From Rhodospirillaceae bacterium (GTDB taxonomy: Bacteria > Pseudomonadota > Alphaproteobacteria > Rhodospirillales > UBA2165): 64,000 nucleotides of DNA. Under the pieces are notes generated by a model that saw only the letters and a list, made by a program, of their open reading frames with translations, made no database searches and was not told the DNA's origin. Positions 1 through 8,738 of the stretch are shown piece after piece (position 1 is the first letter of the stretch; each line of letters opens with the position of its first letter). The translations under genes and the position numbers were made by a program. The DNA lies in assembly GCA_018674495.1 (NCBI GenBank), contig JABHAA010000072.1:1-64000 (forward strand), written 5' to 3'.

Positions 1-218
1 TGGCGGCGATACCGGCGGCCTTGTGGCTGCTGGACGAGCCGGCGGCATCGCTGGATACGGCTTCGGAACAAGTATTGGAAGACGAAATTACCCGTCACCG
101 GGCGGCGGGCGGCCTTGTTGTTATGGCTTCCCACGGGCGTGATCCGTCCGATGGCACAGTGCTCGAACTGGACCAATATGCGGCCAATATGGCGGATTTT
201 GGGGACGCTGTGCTTTGA
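1..218 (+). CDS. ccmA: Heme exporter ATP-binding protein CcmA, C-terminal fragment
   Basis: The 5' part lies outside the window. About 71 codons are open from the left edge to TGA at 216-218. They hold the end of an ABC ATPase: Walker B with LWLLDEP, then the D-loop SLD, and an H-loop in the segment VVMASHG. In the family this ATPase powers the CcmABCD complex, which releases holo-CcmE during cytochrome c maturation. Its stop overlaps the TTG start of ccmB, and the whole ccm set follows in order, which fixes the identity despite the short fragment. Confidence 0.9.
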   Translation, partial: AAIPAALWLLDEPAASLDTASEQVLEDEITRHRAAGGLVVMASHGRDPSDGTVLELDQYAANMADFGDAVL

Positions 219-880
219 GCCCGCTTTTTGCCCTGATCGCCCGCGATATCCGTCTGGCAGTGCGCCAAGGCGCCGACAGTATGATGGTTATCGTGTTTTT
301 CGTGCTGGTGGTGGTTTTGTTTCCCTTAGGTATCGGCCCGGAGCCGGCCATATTGGCGCGCGTCGCCGCCGGCGTCATCTGGGTGGCGGCCTTGCTGGCG
401 GCGATGCTGTCTATGGACCGCTTGTACCAGAGCGATCACGAGGACGGATCGTTGGAATTGCTGGTGTTGTCGCCGCTGCCGCTGGAATTGCAGTTCCTCG
501 CCAAGGCCGCGGCCCATTGGCTGACCACCGGCTTGCCGCTGATCATCGCGGCGCCGTTGCTCGGCGTTTTCTTGAATATGCGCGCCGAGGGATTTGGGGT
601 CCTTTTGGCCGCCCTGGCCCTCGGCACGCCGAGCCTCAGCCTGATCGGCGGCGTCGGCGCGGCGTTGAGCCTCGGCGCCCGGCGTTCCGGGGTATTGTTA
701 TCGCTGCTGGTTTTGCCGCTGTTTATCCCGGTGCTGATCTTCGGCGTCTCGGCGGTGGATGCCAGCCTGACGGGCTTGGGCGCGAAAGCACAACTTCTTA
801 TCCTCGGCGGATTGCTGCTGGGCGCGGCGGCGCTAACGCCCTGGGCCGGTGCCGCCGCCTTGCGCCAGGCTGCGGAATAG
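215..880 (+). CDS. ccmB: Heme exporter membrane protein CcmB
   Basis: This is a 221-residue hydrophobic protein with about six membrane segments by eye, the usual CcmB size. It pairs with CcmA as the permease of the ABC-type complex acting on the CcmC-CcmE heme intermediate in the inner membrane. The middle segment with DRLYQSDHEDGSLELL is typical of the family. The start is TTG at 215, overlapping the ccmA stop (TTGA), which implies translational coupling. A 77-base spacer separates it from ccmC, the only real gap in the first half of the operon. Confidence 0.93.
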   Translation: MSPLFALIARDIRLAVRQGADSMMVIVFFVLVVVLFPLGIGPEPAILARVAAGVIWVAALLAAMLSMDRLYQSDHEDGSLELLVLSPLPLELQFLAKAAAHWLTTGLPLIIAAPLLGVFLNMRAEGFGVLLAALALGTPSLSLIGGVGAALSLGARRSGVLLSLLVLPLFIPVLIFGVSAVDASLTGLGAKAQLLILGGLLLGAAALTPWAGAAALRQAAE

Positions 881-957
881 GCCAAATGATAGAAATCAAT
901 GTCAATTCATCGCGAGCGCGCTAGATATATTCGCTCAACCGAATTACAACGGATGCC

Positions 958-1677
958 ATGCACCGGTTTGCCAACCCGACCCGATTTTTAAAGCTCATTA
1001 GCGCCCTGCAGCCATGGGCTATGGGGGTGAGCGTGCTTTGCCTAGCCGCCGGGCTTTATTTCGCGCTCATTGTCTCGCCCGCCGATTATCAGCAAAGCGA
1101 GACGGTGCGTATCATGTACGTGCATGTGCCGGCCTCCTGGATGGCCATGTTCTGCTATTCGGCCATGGCCGGTGCCTCGGCTGTCGGCCTGATCTGGCGC
1201 CATTTGACCGCTTTCGTGGTAGCCCGCGCCACCGCCCCCATCGGCGCCGCCTTTACATTTCTGGCGCTGGCCACCGGATCGCTGTGGGGCAAGCCCATGT
1301 GGGGTACCTGGTGGGTGTGGGATGCGCGCTTAACATCGGTGCTGATACTGTTGTTTCTCTATTTGGGCTATATGGCCTTGGAAGGCGCTTTCGACGACCG
1401 CTCCCGAGGGGCGCGCGCCGCTGCTATCCTGGCCATCGTCGGTGCCGTCAATGTGCCGATCATCAAGTTTTCGGTGGATTGGTGGAACACCTTGCATCAG
1501 CCGGCCAGCGTCGTGAAGATTGACGGCCCGGCGATCCATTCGAGCATGTTGACGCCGCTTCTGTTGATGGCGATGGGCTATACCGCATTTTATTTCTGGG
1601 TGATGTTCGTGCGCGTCCGCGCCGAGTTCAACGACGCCCGCATTCAGGCGCTGCGCCTCCGCCAGACCGAGGCTTGA
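958..1677 (+). CDS. ccmC: Heme transporter/handling protein CcmC
   Basis: A 239-residue polytopic membrane protein of the heme handling family. The tryptophan-rich WWD signature WGTWWVWDARLTS sits near residues 114-128 and binds heme at the periplasmic face. Conserved histidines flank it (YVHVPASW near residue 55, and HSSMLTPL near 193). In System I, CcmC loads heme onto CcmE. ATG at 958 gives the expected N-terminus before the first membrane segment. ccmD follows after 4 bases. Confidence 0.95.
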   Translation: MHRFANPTRFLKLISALQPWAMGVSVLCLAAGLYFALIVSPADYQQSETVRIMYVHVPASWMAMFCYSAMAGASAVGLIWRHLTAFVVARATAPIGAAFTFLALATGSLWGKPMWGTWWVWDARLTSVLILLFLYLGYMALEGAFDDRSRGARAAAILAIVGAVNVPIIKFSVDWWNTLHQPASVVKIDGPAIHSSMLTPLLLMAMGYTAFYFWVMFVRVRAEFNDARIQALRLRQTEA

Positions 1678-1681
1678 GGGT

Positions 1682-1861
1682 ATGGATTTTAACACCTTTA
1701 TCGATATGGGCGGCTACGGGGCGTTTATCTGGCCATCCTATGGCCTCTCGGCGCTGGTATTGGTTGCTATCCTTTGGCAGAGTCGCGCCCGGCTGAAACG
1801 CTCCGGCGCCGAGCTGGAAAGATTGCGCCACAAAGACGATGTCCAAGAGGACCGCCCGTGA
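1682..1861 (+). CDS. ccmD: Heme exporter accessory protein CcmD
   Basis: A 59-codon gene easily missed by ORF calling. The protein starts MDFNTFIDMGGYGAFIWPSY, has one membrane segment (about residues 20-33) and ends in a charged, coiled-coil-like tail, which is the CcmD pattern. In the family it helps release holo-CcmE from CcmABC. Its TGA at 1859-1861 overlaps the GTG start of ccmE, and the position between ccmC and ccmE is canonical. Confidence 0.92.
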   Translation: MDFNTFIDMGGYGAFIWPSYGLSALVLVAILWQSRARLKRSGAELERLRHKDDVQEDRP

Positions 1862-2325
1862 AACCCAAACATCAAAGACTGGCATTCATATCACTCGGCT
1901 TCCTTTTATTGGCGGGCGCCGTGGCGCTGGTGCTGACCGCCTTTCAGGACAACCTTGTTTTTTTTCACAGTCCAACTGATTTAAAGACCAAGGTAATCAG
2001 TGCGGAGCAACGCTTACGCGTCGGCGGGCTGGTGGAAGAGGGCAGCGTCAAACAAATCGCCGACGCCAATGTTCGTTTCACGGTGACCGATCTGGCCAAT
2101 TCGGTCCAAGTTAATTTTCGCGGCATCCTGCCGGACCTGTTCCGCGAGGGCCAAGGCATCGTCGCCGAGGGTCATTTCCGGGACGGCATCTTCCAGGCAA
2201 CCGAAGTGCTGGCCAAGCACGACGAAACCTACATGCCCGTCGAGGTCGCTGACGCGATTAAGAAATCCGGGCAATGGAAAGGCGGTCCTGTTGGGCCGGG
2301 AAAAGGGAGCGCACCAAAACCATGA
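1858..2325 (+). CDS. ccmE: Periplasmic heme chaperone CcmE
   Basis: A 155-residue protein with an N-terminal membrane anchor (about residues 9-30) and a periplasmic beta-barrel domain. The motif LAKHDETYMP carries the histidine that binds heme covalently in CcmE and the following tyrosine that ligates the iron. I chose GTG at 1858, overlapping the ccmD stop, because the in-frame ATG at 1774 would lie inside ccmD and add 28 non-homologous residues. Its stop overlaps the ccmF start (ATGA at 2322). Confidence 0.94.
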   Translation: MKPKHQRLAFISLGFLLLAGAVALVLTAFQDNLVFFHSPTDLKTKVISAEQRLRVGGLVEEGSVKQIADANVRFTVTDLANSVQVNFRGILPDLFREGQGIVAEGHFRDGIFQATEVLAKHDETYMPVEVADAIKKSGQWKGGPVGPGKGSAPKP

Positions 2326-4304
2326 TATCCGAGCTTGGACATTTCGCCCTGATCATGGCCATGGCGGTGGCCTTCGTGCAGGCCTTTGCCGGCCTAGTCG
2401 GGCCGTGGCGCCACAATGAAGGCTTAGCCGCGATGGCGGCGCCAGCGGCACTTTTGCAGTTTGCGTTGGTGTCCTTGTCCTTTGCGGCCCTAACCCATGC
2501 GTTCGTCACTTCGGATTTCTCGGTCGCTAATGTGGCCAACAATTCGCACAGCTTGAAGCCGATGCTCTATAAGGTGTCCGGCGTCTGGGGCAACCATGAA
2601 GGCTCGATGCTGATGTGGGCGCTGATCCTTGCCCTCTATGGCGGCGCGGTGGCGTTTTTCGGCGGCAATTTAAGGCCCAGCCTCAAAGTGCGGGTGCTCG
2701 GCGTCCAGGCGCTGATTGGCATCGGCATATTGGCGTTTATCCTGTTCACCTCGAACCCGTTCGAGCGCTTGAACCCGGCGCCCATCGACGGTGCGGGGCT
2801 TAATCCGTTGCTGCAGGACCCGGGCCTGGCCTTTCATCCGCCGCTTCTCTATCTCGGCTATGTGGGGCTGTCGACGACCTTTTCGTTCGCCGTTGCAGCC
2901 CTCATCGAAGGTCGCATCGATGCCGCCTGGGCGCGCTGGGTGCGGCCCTGGACGTTGGCCGCCTGGGGGTTTTTGACTGGCGGTATCGCGCTTGGCTCCT
3001 GGTGGGCCTATTACGAATTGGGCTGGGGCGGCTGGTGGTTCTGGGACCCGGTGGAGAATGCCAGCTTCATGCCCTGGCTGGCGGCAACGGCGCTCCTACA
3101 TTCGGCCATTGTCTCGGAAAAGCGCGATGCGCTCAAAGCCTGGACCGTGTTCCTGGCGATCATCGCATTTGCGCTCTCGATGCTGGGCACCTTCCTGGTG
3201 CGCTCGGGCGTGCTGACTTCGGTGCACGCCTTCGCGTCCGATCCATCGCGCGGCGTCTTCATCCTGGCATTCCTGGTGATCACTGTCGGCGCTGCTTTTG
3301 CGCTCTATGCCTGGCGGGGCCCAAGCCTTGTCGGCCAAGGCCGCTTCGATCCCATATCAAGGGAAGGCGGACTGGTGGTCAACAATTTCTTGCTTACCGT
3401 AGCCGCCGCATCGGTGCTGCTCGGCACCCTTTATCCGTTGTTCCTGGATGTGCTTGAACTTGGCAAGGTGTCGGTGGGGGCGCCCTATTTCAATTCCGTG
3501 TTTATCCCGATGATGATCCCGGCGATTATTTTGATGGGTATCGCGCCGCTACTGCAATGGAAGCAGAGCGACGGCGCAAAGGCAGTAGCCCGCCTCAAAT
3601 ACGTCTTTCTGATCGCCGTCTTGGTGGGCTTCGGCTTTTGGCTACTGTTCGACCGGGCCAGCGCGCTGGCGTCGTTCGGCATGGCGCTGGCGGCCTGGCT
3701 GGCCTTGGCGACCCTTTATGAATTTGCGTCGCGGGTGCGCCTGTTCGAGCCCGGCCTGGCGGCCACCTGGCGGCGTATTTTGCGCCAGCCGCGCGCCAGT
3801 TGGGGCATGACACTGGCCCACGGCGGCCTCGCCCTCGCCATCGCCGGTATGACCGCGTCCAGCGCATGGCGCAGCGAAAGCATCCAGGTCATGCGCCCCG
3901 GCGAAACGGTGACGGTGAGCGGCTATGAATTCACATTGAAAGGTGCCAAAACCATCCAGGGTCCCAACTATCAGGCGCTTACGGGCGCCTTCCAGGTCAA
4001 ACGCGGCGACGGGTTCCTGATCGATTTATTCCCGGAGAAACGCACCTACACGGTATCGCGCCAGCCGACCACAGAGGCCGCCATCGAGCCGACATTTTTT
4101 GGCGATCTTTATGCGGTGATCGGTGATGCCGACGGCAAGGGCGGCTATATTACCCGGATTTATTTCAATCCCCTGGTTCCGTGGATGTGGGCCGGCGCGC
4201 TGATCATGATGCTGGGCGCCGGCGTCAGCCTGACCGACCGGCGCTACCGCATCGGCGCGCCATCCGCGCGGCCGGTTCCCAAAGGCGCCGAGGCCGAAGC
4301 CTGA
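2322..4304 (+). CDS. ccmF: Heme lyase subunit CcmF
   Basis: A 660-residue polytopic protein, the normal CcmF length, with many membrane segments and a periplasmic domain near the C-terminus. The WWD motif (WGGWWFWDPVENASFMPW) lies near residues 232-250. Flanking conserved histidines include HAFVTSDFS, NNSHSLKP and HPPLLYLGY. CcmF with CcmH and CcmI ligates heme to the CXXCH site of apocytochromes. The start is ATG at 2322 in an ATGA overlap with ccmE; a longer reading from 2274 would overlap ccmE and add hydrophilic residues. Confidence 0.95.
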   Translation: MISELGHFALIMAMAVAFVQAFAGLVGPWRHNEGLAAMAAPAALLQFALVSLSFAALTHAFVTSDFSVANVANNSHSLKPMLYKVSGVWGNHEGSMLMWALILALYGGAVAFFGGNLRPSLKVRVLGVQALIGIGILAFILFTSNPFERLNPAPIDGAGLNPLLQDPGLAFHPPLLYLGYVGLSTTFSFAVAALIEGRIDAAWARWVRPWTLAAWGFLTGGIALGSWWAYYELGWGGWWFWDPVENASFMPWLAATALLHSAIVSEKRDALKAWTVFLAIIAFALSMLGTFLVRSGVLTSVHAFASDPSRGVFILAFLVITVGAAFALYAWRGPSLVGQGRFDPISREGGLVVNNFLLTVAAASVLLGTLYPLFLDVLELGKVSVGAPYFNSVFIPMMIPAIILMGIAPLLQWKQSDGAKAVARLKYVFLIAVLVGFGFWLLFDRASALASFGMALAAWLALATLYEFASRVRLFEPGLAATWRRILRQPRASWGMTLAHGGLALAIAGMTASSAWRSESIQVMRPGETVTVSGYEFTLKGAKTIQGPNYQALTGAFQVKRGDGFLIDLFPEKRTYTVSRQPTTEAAIEPTFFGDLYAVIGDADGKGGYITRIYFNPLVPWMWAGALIMMLGAGVSLTDRRYRIGAPSARPVPKGAEAEA

Positions 4305-4317
4305 TGGGCCAAGACGC

Positions 4318-4857
4318 TTGATCAAACGGCTCGCCTTCCTCGCCCCGATCCTTGTGCTCGGCATTCTGGCCATCTGGTTTACCCTCGGCCTGCAGCGCGA
4401 TCCCAGCCGCATACCGTCGGTGCTGATCAACCAGCCGGTGCCGGAGTTTTCGCTTGCCGCGCTGAAAGGCTTTGATCGCGGCTTTTCCAACAAGGACCTC
4501 ATGGGCAAGGTCTCGCTGGTCAATATCTTCGGCTCTTGGTGCTATGCGTGCCTCGCCGAGCACCCATTCCTGATGCAACTGACCAAAAACAAGGTGCTGC
4601 CCGTCTACGGCATCGATTGGCGCGAGCAGGACCGTACCTCGGGCCCGCGCTGGCTGAAGCGGCAGGGCAATCCTTATTTGCTGGTGGGCGATGATCCGAA
4701 AAGCCGGGGCGCCATCGCTTTCGGTGTCTCCGGCGCGCCGGAAAGCTTCATCGTCGATAAGGCCGGCATTATCCGCTACAAACATATCGGCGTCATCAAC
4801 CAAGCCAATTGGAAGGCGACTTTGCTTCCCATTGTGCAAAAACTGAGGCAGCAATAA
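4318..4857 (+). CDS. ccmG: Thiol:disulfide interchange protein CcmG/DsbE
   Basis: A 179-residue membrane-anchored periplasmic thioredoxin. One N-terminal membrane segment (about residues 6-22) is followed by the redox motif GSWCYACLAEHP. The dipeptide between the cysteines is YA rather than the more common VP or PT. A cis-proline segment GVSGAPESFIVD follows, as in the family. It keeps the apocytochrome CXXCH or CcmH cysteines reduced. The start appears to be TTG at 4318, since no in-frame ATG precedes the membrane anchor. The TAA overlaps the ccmH ATG by one base. Confidence 0.92.
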   Translation: MIKRLAFLAPILVLGILAIWFTLGLQRDPSRIPSVLINQPVPEFSLAALKGFDRGFSNKDLMGKVSLVNIFGSWCYACLAEHPFLMQLTKNKVLPVYGIDWREQDRTSGPRWLKRQGNPYLLVGDDPKSRGAIAFGVSGAPESFIVDKAGIIRYKHIGVINQANWKATLLPIVQKLRQQ

Positions 4858-5303
4858 TGCTTCGTGGCCTGCTCGTAACCTTCGTCCTGGCGTCCATAAT
4901 TTGGGTGCCGCCATCCTTCGCCGTCGATCCCAACGAGATATTGGAGGACAGCGTACTGGAGGGCCGCGCGAGGCAAATTTCCAAGGGCCTTCGCTGCATT
5001 GTCTGCCAGAACCAGTCGATTGACGATTCCGACGCCCAGTTGGCCCGCGACTTGCGCGTGTTAGTGCGCGAACGGCTGGTGGCCGGCGATAGCGATCAGG
5101 GCGTTGTCGATTACATTCAGTCCCGCTACGGCGATTACGTGCTTTTGAATCCTCCGGTAAAAGGCACCACGGCGGTCTTGTGGCTGGGGCCGGTGGGGTT
5201 TGCGCTGATCGGTATATTCGGCATCACCGTCTATTTTCGCCGGCAAAAGAAACTGCAATTGGCGGGTCCCGCCGCCGGCACTGAAAAAGATCGCAGCTCA
5301 TGA
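4857..5303 (+). CDS. ccmH: Cytochrome c maturation protein CcmH (CcmL type)
   Basis: A 148-residue protein with a signal peptide (MLRGLLVTFVLASIIWVPPSFA), the thiol motif LRCIVCQNQSIDDSDA near residues 44-59 and a C-terminal membrane segment (about 103-123). This is the short CcmH form; the TPR part is encoded separately by the next gene. CcmH reduces the apocytochrome heme-binding cysteines together with CcmG. ATG at 4857 overlaps the ccmG stop by one base, and the 3' end overlaps ccmI as ATGA. Confidence 0.94.
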   Translation: MLRGLLVTFVLASIIWVPPSFAVDPNEILEDSVLEGRARQISKGLRCIVCQNQSIDDSDAQLARDLRVLVRERLVAGDSDQGVVDYIQSRYGDYVLLNPPVKGTTAVLWLGPVGFALIGIFGITVYFRRQKKLQLAGPAAGTEKDRSS

Positions 5304-6451
5304 CCGTTTGGTTGCTGGCCGGCTTGTTATCGTTGTTGGTGCTGTTTGTGCTGATCCTGCCCTTGTTCCGCCGGCGCAGCGCTGGGCAAGGCCACGAGGC
5401 CGGCGTCTATGCCAGCCAGGTCGCCGAGATCGAGAATGACCGCGCCCTCGGCCTCATCGATCAAGACGAAGCCGATGTCTTGGCCGAAGAGATCACCCAG
5501 CGATTGGCGGCTGCTACCGATGATGCCGCCCGGGGCGACGGAGCGCCGCAAGCGGCCGGCTTATTGGTGGCCATTAGTATCGTCGTATTGGTGCCGGTAT
5601 TCTCGTTTTCCATATATGGCTGGCTGGGTGCGCCGGCCCAGCCGGGCCTTCCCTATGCGACGCGCGCGCCCGATGTCGATCCCGAAACCGCTAGCCTGAA
5701 AAAGGTTGTCGATACCCTGGCCAAACGCATGCAGCAATCGCCGGACCGTTTGGAGGGCTGGAAGCTGCTCGGCCGCTCGTCCATGCGGCTCGGCGATTAT
5801 GCCCAGGCGGCCCACGCCTTCCGTCAGGCCGCCCGGCTGGCGCCAACCGACGCCGCCATGCAAGCCGCCCTGGCCGAAGCGATGTTTATGAACGCCGGGC
5901 AAAGTTTTGAGCCGGAATCCCGGGCGGCGCTGGAAGCTGCTCTCAAAGTCAATCCGCGCCTGGAAAAAGCATTGTTCTATCTGGGATTGGCGCAATTTCA
6001 GGCCGGCGAGCACGGCCCGGCGGTGCAGAGCTGGACCGATCTGGTGGCCATATCGCCTGCGAGCGCACCCTATCTGGACAGCGTCCGCCGCCAGATCGCC
6101 AATGCCGCCAAGGCCGGCGGCATCGATTTGGGCCGGGTCCGGTCCAGGCTGGAACCGGCCACGGCGCCGGTTCGGGCGCCAAGCACGGCCCCAAGCGCCG
6201 GCCCCAGCCGCGGAGACGTGGAAGCGGCATCCAAAATGTCGGAAGCGGAGCGGGCAAAATTTATCCGCTCCATGGTCGCCCGACTGGCTGCCAGGCTGAA
6301 AGAACAGCCCGGAGACGCCGCCGGATGGCGCCGTTTGGCGCGCGCTTACAGGGTGCTCGGCGAGACCGAAAAAGCCAATCAGGCCGAGAGCCGGGCCAAA
6401 CAAATCGAAGCGGGCGGTACGGGCGCAGGCTCGCCGGAAAATTCCCGATGA
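5300..6451 (+). CDS. ccmI: Cytochrome c maturation protein CcmI (CycH), TPR apocytochrome chaperone
   Basis: A 383-residue protein with two N-terminal membrane segments (about residues 3-23 and 92-114), a charged cytoplasmic loop between them, and a periplasmic TPR region (about residues 120-260) with repeats such as LEGWKLLGRSSMRLGDYAQA and ALFYLGLAQFQAGEHGPA. A further TPR-like pair lies at the C-terminus (AAGWRRLARAYRVLGETEKA). In alphaproteobacteria CcmI binds the apocytochrome C-terminus for delivery to CcmF/H. It ends the ccm operon. Confidence 0.92.
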   Translation: MTVWLLAGLLSLLVLFVLILPLFRRRSAGQGHEAGVYASQVAEIENDRALGLIDQDEADVLAEEITQRLAAATDDAARGDGAPQAAGLLVAISIVVLVPVFSFSIYGWLGAPAQPGLPYATRAPDVDPETASLKKVVDTLAKRMQQSPDRLEGWKLLGRSSMRLGDYAQAAHAFRQAARLAPTDAAMQAALAEAMFMNAGQSFEPESRAALEAALKVNPRLEKALFYLGLAQFQAGEHGPAVQSWTDLVAISPASAPYLDSVRRQIANAAKAGGIDLGRVRSRLEPATAPVRAPSTAPSAGPSRGDVEAASKMSEAERAKFIRSMVARLAARLKEQPGDAAGWRRLARAYRVLGETEKANQAESRAKQIEAGGTGAGSPENSR

Positions 6452-6541
6452 AAAAGCCCACAGGATTCCTTTGGTTGGGGCTTGATATTCGGGCCAGGAG
6501 CACCATATTTATGGACTTGACGTGCATTCGGAGCATTGTAC

Positions 6542-7474
6542 ATGGGTGAAGACAGATTTCGGCTGGTAACGCGGGCGGATTTTGATGGCGTCGTCGCCGG
6601 CGGTTTGCTGATCGAGTTGGACATAGTTGACCAGGAGGTTCTGTTCGCCGAGCCTCGTGATGTCCAACAGGGCCGCGTTGATATCACGCCGCGCGATATT
6701 ACCACCAACCTTCCCTTTGTGGATGGAGTGCATCTTTGCTTTGACCACCATGTCAGCGAAACGGTGCGCGTCGGCGAACACAAAAACCACATTATCGATC
6801 CCAACGCGCCATCGGCAGCGCGTGTTGTCTATGAATATTACGGCGGCGAAAACGCCTTTCCCAAAATTTCCACGGAAATGATGGAAGCGGTCGATAAGGC
6901 CGACGCGGCGCGTTATTCGGAGCGCGATATTCTAGCGCCGAGCGGCTGGGCGCTATTGAATTTTCTCATCGATCCGCGCACCGGTCTTTCCCGGCTCAAT
7001 AATTTCTCCACCTCCAACGATGAATTCATGCGCGATATGATGGTCTATTGCCGGCATCATCCGGTAGAGGAAATTCTGGCTATTCCAGAGGTTGAGGAAC
7101 GGCTGCGCGTGTTCCAGGAACATGAAGAGCTGGCGGAAATGCAAATCAAGCGATGCGCCACCATCGACGGCAATGTGGTGGTCGCTGATTTGCGCGAAGA
7201 AGATCCGATCTATGTGTGCAACCGGTTCTTGCTGTACGGCATTTATCCGAGCGCCCAAGTTTCCATCAACGTCCTGCCCGGCGATACCGATGACAAGATT
7301 TTGCTGGCGGTCGGAAAATCCATCCTCAACCGGGGCTCGAACGCCAATATCGGGCTTTTGATGCTGGAACAGGGCGGCGGTGGCCATGAAGGCGTCGGCA
7401 CATGCCAGATCGCCAAGGATGACGCGGAAAGTGTGCTTGTTGATCTGATCGGCGCCATCAAACAGGCCGGCTGA
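6542..7474 (+). CDS. DHH-family phosphoesterase (exopolyphosphatase-like)
   Basis: A 310-residue protein with the DHH superfamily motifs: DFDG at residues 13-16, FDHH near 67-70, an aspartate segment VDKADAA, and a C-terminal DHHA1-type glycine-rich GGGGHEGVGTC. Family members hydrolyse phosphoester or phosphoanhydride bonds using Mn ions (nanoRNase/pAp phosphatase, pyrophosphatase, exopolyphosphatase). Which substrate applies here cannot be read. ATG at 6542 is preferred over TTG at 6536. It stands alone, 90 bases after ccmI, and converges with the hydroxyacid oxidase gene. Confidence 0.8.
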   Translation: MGEDRFRLVTRADFDGVVAGGLLIELDIVDQEVLFAEPRDVQQGRVDITPRDITTNLPFVDGVHLCFDHHVSETVRVGEHKNHIIDPNAPSAARVVYEYYGGENAFPKISTEMMEAVDKADAARYSERDILAPSGWALLNFLIDPRTGLSRLNNFSTSNDEFMRDMMVYCRHHPVEEILAIPEVEERLRVFQEHEELAEMQIKRCATIDGNVVVADLREEDPIYVCNRFLLYGIYPSAQVSINVLPGDTDDKILLAVGKSILNRGSNANIGLLMLEQGGGGHEGVGTCQIAKDDAESVLVDLIGAIKQAG

Positions 7475-7513
7475 TACCAAGCTGGTTTTGGCCTGAAATC
7501 TCCGAAACGAAAG

Positions 7514-8683
7514 TTAGCCGCCGCGGTTACCTTGCGTGCGCAGGAATTGCGGCAGCGATGCGATGTCCGGGCAGCCGATCTGGCCCATAATCTGTATCAA
7601 TTCCGTGCGCAATAATTCCGCCGCGTGGGCCGCACCGGGCTCGCCGAGGGCGGCAACCCCATACATAAAGGCGCGCCCGAGGAACACGAAATCGGCGCCC
7701 CTTGCCAAGGCCCGCGCCACATCAAGTCCGGAGCGGGCACCCGAATCCACGAACAGTTTCAATTCATCGCCAATGCGGGCGCGAATGTCATCGATCATAT
7801 CCAATGGATGTACTAGAGATTCCGACTGGCGGCCCCCATGGTTGGACAAAAGTACCGCATCTAGCCCAAGTCGTGCGCAATGCTCGATGTCGGTTTCGCT
7901 CAAAAGCCCCTTAACGATCATCGGGCCGTCCCAATGTTTGCGCAAAGCCTCGATCTCGGGCCAGCCGATCATGCGCGCCAGCAAGCCGCTGATCATTTCG
8001 GAAACTGATGCGTAATTGGCGCCGGCGGGAAAATAGGGCAGCAGACTTTCAAACCTGGGTGGCCCGGCGGCCAGCGTCGCCAGCGCCCAGGAAGGATTGA
8101 GGGCGATGCGCGACAAATTGTTTAAGGACAATTTCGGTGGCACCGTCATGCCGTTCTTGATCTCGCGCAATCCCCGGCGCGTAGTCGGCGTATCGACGGT
8201 GACCAGCAGGGCCGAGAAACCGGCCGCCTTGGCCCGGTCCAAAAGCTCTTTTTCGTGGCCGTGATCGGCCAGCGGGTATAGCTGAAACCAGGCATGTTCG
8301 CCGGCGATGGCGCCGATTTTTTCGATGCTCGACGTGGCCATGGCGCTCAAACAAAAGGGAATGTTGGCTTCTTTGGCGGTGGCGGCAAGGTACTCGGCGG
8401 CGCGCGGCCAGATCAGCCCCGACAATCCCACCGGCGCCACGCCGAAGGGCATGGCGTAGGAGCGCCCAAAGATTTCGGTGGCCGTTTCCGGATCGCTGCG
8501 CTGTTCCAGATAATCGGGCACGAACTGAACCTGGTGAAAAGCCGCCCGGTTATTGGCCAGCCCGCCTTCGTCGCCGGCGCCGCCATCCAGGTAATCGAAG
8601 GCAAAGCGCGGCATTCGGGCCTGAGCGCCAGACCTGAGATCAGGAATCGAGGGATATTTTTTCATGGGGTTATTTTGGGACAT
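7514..8683 (-). CDS. FMN-dependent alpha-hydroxy-acid oxidase/dehydrogenase
   Basis: A 389-residue (beta/alpha)8 protein of the lactate dehydrogenase/glycolate oxidase family. Visible motifs are the N-terminal FAFDYLDGGAGDEGG, the catalytic histidine in LLSNHGGRQ, and the FMN phosphate-binding DSGARSGLDVARALARGAD. The enzyme oxidises an L-2-hydroxyacid to the 2-oxoacid, passing electrons to oxygen or quinone. ATG at 8683 was chosen; a second ATG at 8665 is possible, and a longer reading would run into the kinase gene upstream. A paralogue lies at 35238-36506. Confidence 0.88.
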   Translation of the reverse strand: MSQNNPMKKYPSIPDLRSGAQARMPRFAFDYLDGGAGDEGGLANNRAAFHQVQFVPDYLEQRSDPETATEIFGRSYAMPFGVAPVGLSGLIWPRAAEYLAATAKEANIPFCLSAMATSSIEKIGAIAGEHAWFQLYPLADHGHEKELLDRAKAAGFSALLVTVDTPTTRRGLREIKNGMTVPPKLSLNNLSRIALNPSWALATLAAGPPRFESLLPYFPAGANYASVSEMISGLLARMIGWPEIEALRKHWDGPMIVKGLLSETDIEHCARLGLDAVLLSNHGGRQSESLVHPLDMIDDIRARIGDELKLFVDSGARSGLDVARALARGADFVFLGRAFMYGVAALGEPGAAHAAELLRTELIQIMGQIGCPDIASLPQFLRTQGNRGG

Positions 8684-8738
8684 AACCCGGAGACTAATCT
8701 CCCGATCCAACAAATGCCAATAGTCTATTTTGCGCCGA